Below, piece by piece: positions 61,508 to 64,000 of a stretch of 64,000 nt of DNA. The stretch's first letter is position 1. Every line of letters starts with the position of its first letter. Both the position numbers and the translations under genes were made by a program. Source of the DNA: Clostridia bacterium (GTDB lineage: Bacteria; Bacillota; Clostridia; CAKSNL01; HGM11501); assembly GCA_017411325.1 (NCBI GenBank), contig JAFQQJ010000019.1, positions 1 through 64,000 on the forward strand. The letters run 5' to 3'. The notes beneath the pieces were generated by a model. That model had not been told where the DNA came from and searched no databases. It was given only the letters and a program-made list of their open reading frames with translations.

Positions 61508-62908
61508 TGACATTTCCATAATTTTAGCCTTGGCTGCATGGAACTCTTCATCAGTATAGAAGCCTTCCACGTTCCAGGTTCTGTCCGCAGTCATGGGAAG
61601 GTTAAGAAGCACTCTGGGACGCTCTTCCTCAAGGCTGCATTCCCACTGACAAAGCATACCGCCGAGAACTCTGTCCGTAGGCTCAACAATAATGGGATCC
61701 GGGTATGCGGCGGACATTGCCAAGAAGTGCTGCCACTTATATACGTTCCAGTCGCCATCGGTTACAGACCACTGAAGACTCTTATGATGAGGAGGAACAA
61801 TATACATAGGCTTCCATGCTGCATTTATGATTTTGAAGCCTGACTCAAGCAATTCGGGTGCAAGCTGATAGTGGCTTTCCCAGGCAACAACCACACAGTC
61901 CCTTGAAATATTTTCCGTTCCTTCATAGGGGAAGCCTTCCCATACGATGGGAGTTTTGCCGAGAGAGATACACATATCAACGATTTTTTCAACAAAGTGA
62001 GAATAAAGCTTTTTGGTGGAATCCATTCTCTGGCGCTCCATATAAGCCTTACAATCGCTGCAGTGTGCCCAGTTTTCGTGCTTTGCCTCGTCGCATCCGA
62101 TGTGGATATACTTTGAATACTTGAAGGTTTTTGCAATATCTGAAAGCATCTTCTGAATGTTTTCAAAAATTCCGGGCTTACCTACGCACATAATATTGTC
62201 AACCTTACCCATATTGGGGCCGGTTACTGCCTGAACCTCTTCGGTTTCTTCCTCATAGGTGTTTCCGAAAAGCTCGGGATATGCAGCTATAAGCTGCTTG
62301 GAATGGCCGATTCCCTCAAACTCAGGAATAAGCTGAACACCTGCCTCCTCGGCGTACTCAACGAGATACTTGATTTCTTCCTTGGTATAGCGTGTAGCAT
62401 CATTTCCGAGACGGGGAAATTCATCCATAGGATAGGTCCAGATGGGATCGTCCGTAAAATGAAGCTGAAGATACTTTATCTTATTGAGATAGCAGAGGTC
62501 TACATAGCCTATTAATGCTTCAAATTCGTGCCACTGACGGCCAAGGTCTGTCATAAATGCACGGAAGTCCTTATCGGGCTTCTGACGGATACAGGTATTG
62601 CGAAGAGTAAAGCCCTCTTCTGCCTTTTCCATAAGCTGAAGCATTGTGGCAAGACCGCTTGATGCACCTTCCTTATCGGAAGCTTTGACGGTTGCTCCTT
62701 CGATTACATATTCATCCTTTGCCAATGTTTCGTCATAGCAAAGGTTTATGCCGCCTTCGCCTTCCTTAAGATGTACGCCGTAAATCTTAAAAACTATACG
62801 GAAGAAAGCTTTTTTACAGCAAAGAAGCTTTTCGTCAGCCTGAAATGTTGATGCTATATTAATTGTGCCGGATTCTTTGAAATTTTTAGCCTTAGGTATG
62901 ATGTTCAT
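61493..62908 (-). CDS. GH20 family beta-N-acetylhexosaminidase-like enzyme, paralogue 2
   Basis: A 471-residue paralogue of the gene at 58119, sharing MNIIPKAKNFKE, LATMLQLMEK, DKDFRAFMTDL and YLQLHFTDD. The catalytic-type pair is in IHIGCDEAKHENW near residue 272. Sequence differs most in loops near the active site (for example PIWTYPMDEF versus QSWTLPLACF), which may mean different glycan preference. It has its own promoter at 62940-62967 and lies 93 bp from the trehalase-like gene. GGAGGG supports the start. Confidence 0.8.
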   Translation of the reverse strand: MNIIPKAKNFKESGTINIASTFQADEKLLCCKKAFFRIVFKIYGVHLKEGEGGINLCYDETLAKDEYVIEGATVKASDKEGASSGLATMLQLMEKAEEGFTLRNTCIRQKPDKDFRAFMTDLGRQWHEFEALIGYVDLCYLNKIKYLQLHFTDDPIWTYPMDEFPRLGNDATRYTKEEIKYLVEYAEEAGVQLIPEFEGIGHSKQLIAAYPELFGNTYEEETEEVQAVTGPNMGKVDNIMCVGKPGIFENIQKMLSDIAKTFKYSKYIHIGCDEAKHENWAHCSDCKAYMERQRMDSTKKLYSHFVEKIVDMCISLGKTPIVWEGFPYEGTENISRDCVVVAWESHYQLAPELLESGFKIINAAWKPMYIVPPHHKSLQWSVTDGDWNVYKWQHFLAMSAAYPDPIIVEPTDRVLGGMLCQWECSLEEERPRVLLNLPMTADRTWNVEGFYTDEEFHAAKAKIMEMSEKLI

Positions 62909-62939
62909 AAATATCCCTCCGTTTTATTTATTTACCTAC

Positions 62940-62967
62940 ATTGTAGCATTTTTAGGGAAAAATACAA
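62940..62967 (-). promoter_or_regulatory. Promoter of GH20 paralogue 2
   Basis: On the minus strand TTGTAT (62962-62967), 16 bp, TACAAT (62940-62945). Confidence 0.65.
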
Positions 62968-63001
62968 GTCCTATTTTTCCTTTTTTCAGAAAAATATTCC
63001 C

Positions 63002-64000
63002 TTATTCTCCAAGTAAATTCTTGAAATCAAGATATATTCCCGCTGTCCAGCCAAGCATCTCCGGCATTTCATACTCGTCCTTTACGTTGGTTGAGCCCTC
63101 AACCACGTTGTACTTTTCCCAGAGCGTGCCTGTTTTTTCGAATATGCCTTCGATTGCCGTAACATATTTTTTCGCTATGCGAAGCGCATCTTCCCTGTAG
63201 CCATAGCGCAAAAGTCCGTATACCACGATATAATGCATAGGTGCCCAGCCGTTGGGGAAATCCCACTGATAAACGGTGTTGCGCTCCCCTTCTTCGCACA
63301 CTGCAACGCCGTGCTCGCGCTCAAGCAAGGGAAGCTTTTTTACGGTCGATGCCGCTTCTTCATCCGTTGCCGCACCTGCCCATAAAATATAAAAGCTTGC
63401 CGCAGAAAAGATGGGAGAATGCTCCTTCTTTTTGAAATTATAGTCGCGGAAGGTCTCTCCGTCAAACAAAAGCTCGTGAATAAGTGCCTTTCTCCTGTCT
63501 GCCCTTTCCTTCCAGAGATTTTCCTCGCCGTTTGCAAGCTCTATGGAGAAGTACGCCATATTGCACTCGAAACCGTAAAGTATGCCGTTTAAGTCCACGT
63601 GATTAAACTCCGTCTGGCAAAGCTCACATCTCGGATTGAAGTCCCATCCGCTTTCAGCATCGCTCATTTCGTTTTCAACAATTTCGCGGTCGCTCATTCC
63701 CGAAAAGTCAAGTCCTTTAAGCCTTCCCTTTATCATATTGGCAAAGGAGGGAATATTCTCCTCTGTCGCATCAAAGCCGTAGCGGTTAAGCCCCGTTTCG
63801 GTATTTCGGCCCGATGTCCAGAATTTATATTCCTTCTTAAGCACATTGTAGGCAGCAGAGAGCCACACCGGATCCTTATATATACCGTATAAATCCTTTA
63901 CCGTTTCACTTAAAAGCGGCGGCTGACTTCTGCCAAACAGCCCTCTGTGGCTTCCGTTTGGCATATAGCCGAACTTTTCAATCATATAAAGCATATTGTC
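63002..64000 (-). CDS. Trehalase-like glycoside hydrolase (GH37/GH63 type), 5' end beyond window
   Basis: The C-terminal 332 or so codons of an (alpha/alpha)6-barrel glycosidase; the reading frame is open through the right edge, so the start is missing. Trehalase-type text is plain: GYMPNGSHRGLFGRSQPPLLS, ESGWDFNPRC, YQWDFPNGWAPMHYIVVYGLLRYG and GTLWEKYNVVEG. The Asp in GWDF and a Glu near the C-terminus are the expected catalytic residues. The substrate might be trehalose or a related alpha-glucoside. It lies upstream of GH20 paralogue 2 on the same strand. Confidence 0.8.
   Translation of the reverse strand, partial: DNMLYMIEKFGYMPNGSHRGLFGRSQPPLLSETVKDLYGIYKDPVWLSAAYNVLKKEYKFWTSGRNTETGLNRYGFDATEENIPSFANMIKGRLKGLDFSGMSDREIVENEMSDAESGWDFNPRCELCQTEFNHVDLNGILYGFECNMAYFSIELANGEENLWKERADRRKALIHELLFDGETFRDYNFKKKEHSPIFSAASFYILWAGAATDEEAASTVKKLPLLEREHGVAVCEEGERNTVYQWDFPNGWAPMHYIVVYGLLRYGYREDALRIAKKYVTAIEGIFEKTGTLWEKYNVVEGSTNVKDEYEMPEMLGWTAGIYLDFKNLLGE

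Overview
The window reads as chromosome from an endospore-forming, low-to-mid GC member of the Clostridia, probably an uncultivated gut anaerobe. The reasons are spoIIE, an SpoIIIE/FtsK translocase, RNase Y with YmdB, an AbrB-type regulator, strong AGGAGG ribosome sites, and a Firmicutes-type rimP-nusA-ylxR-infB-rbfA-nrnA-truB-ribF-rpsO-pnp-M16 order. More than twenty promoters can be read by eye as TTGACA-N16/17-TATAAT. I could not run searches, so family names come from motifs and gene order.

Layout. 1-720: no protein gene; stacked hairpins, a tRNA-Arg and a partial copy of that tRNA. 840-7250: one plus-strand operon (small Cys protein, uppP, ftsK, ygiQ, folD). 7350-10330: rny, ymdB and a promoter-to-terminator small RNA. 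10450-11290, minus strand: a four-helix protein, a second hairpin array, tRNA-Tyr and tRNA-Thr. 11340-12500: abrB-like and a HAD phosphatase. 12510-17940, minus strand: glycolysis (pgk, tpiA, gpmI), degV and a small membrane protein. 17960-21710: two Gfo/Idh/MocA oxidoreductases around a xylose-isomerase-like protein. 21714-24280: spoIIE. 24320-35580: the minus-strand translation and RNA-decay superoperon. 35580-44680: NlpC/P60 hydrolase, GH110-like enzyme, anchored propeller protein, inositol phosphatase, a large repeat surface protein and a CDF transporter. 44730-50440: a GH106-like glycosidase, a small membrane protein and a two-gene minimal SUF system. 50500-54190: a four-gene cassette (TIM barrel, ECF-DUF1893 fusion, PHP, AraC). 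54185-56390: GH13 enzyme and divergent AraC regulator. 56400-64000: metallopeptidase, then a glycan cluster (two GH20 paralogues, a lyase-like propeller, a partial trehalase) with duplicated noncoding elements.

Working together. The first half is mostly core machinery for envelope, DNA segregation, mRNA turnover, glycolysis and translation. The second half is carbohydrate-oriented: predicted glycosidases and sugar oxidoreductases, mostly without signal peptides, with two local AraC regulators. This suggests intracellular handling of imported oligosaccharides.

The most unusual signals are noncoding: (i) a small RNA with its own promoter and terminator (10231-10330); (ii) five TTATAAA boxes spaced 20-21 bp apart (47640-47729); (iii) an approximately 650 bp noncoding block present twice next to GH20 genes, better conserved than the genes and holding a covarying hairpin; (iv) multi-hairpin arrays abutting tRNA terminators; (v) a duplicated rny 3' end whose coding differences are all silent; (vi) a spoIIE promoter with a 21 bp spacer.
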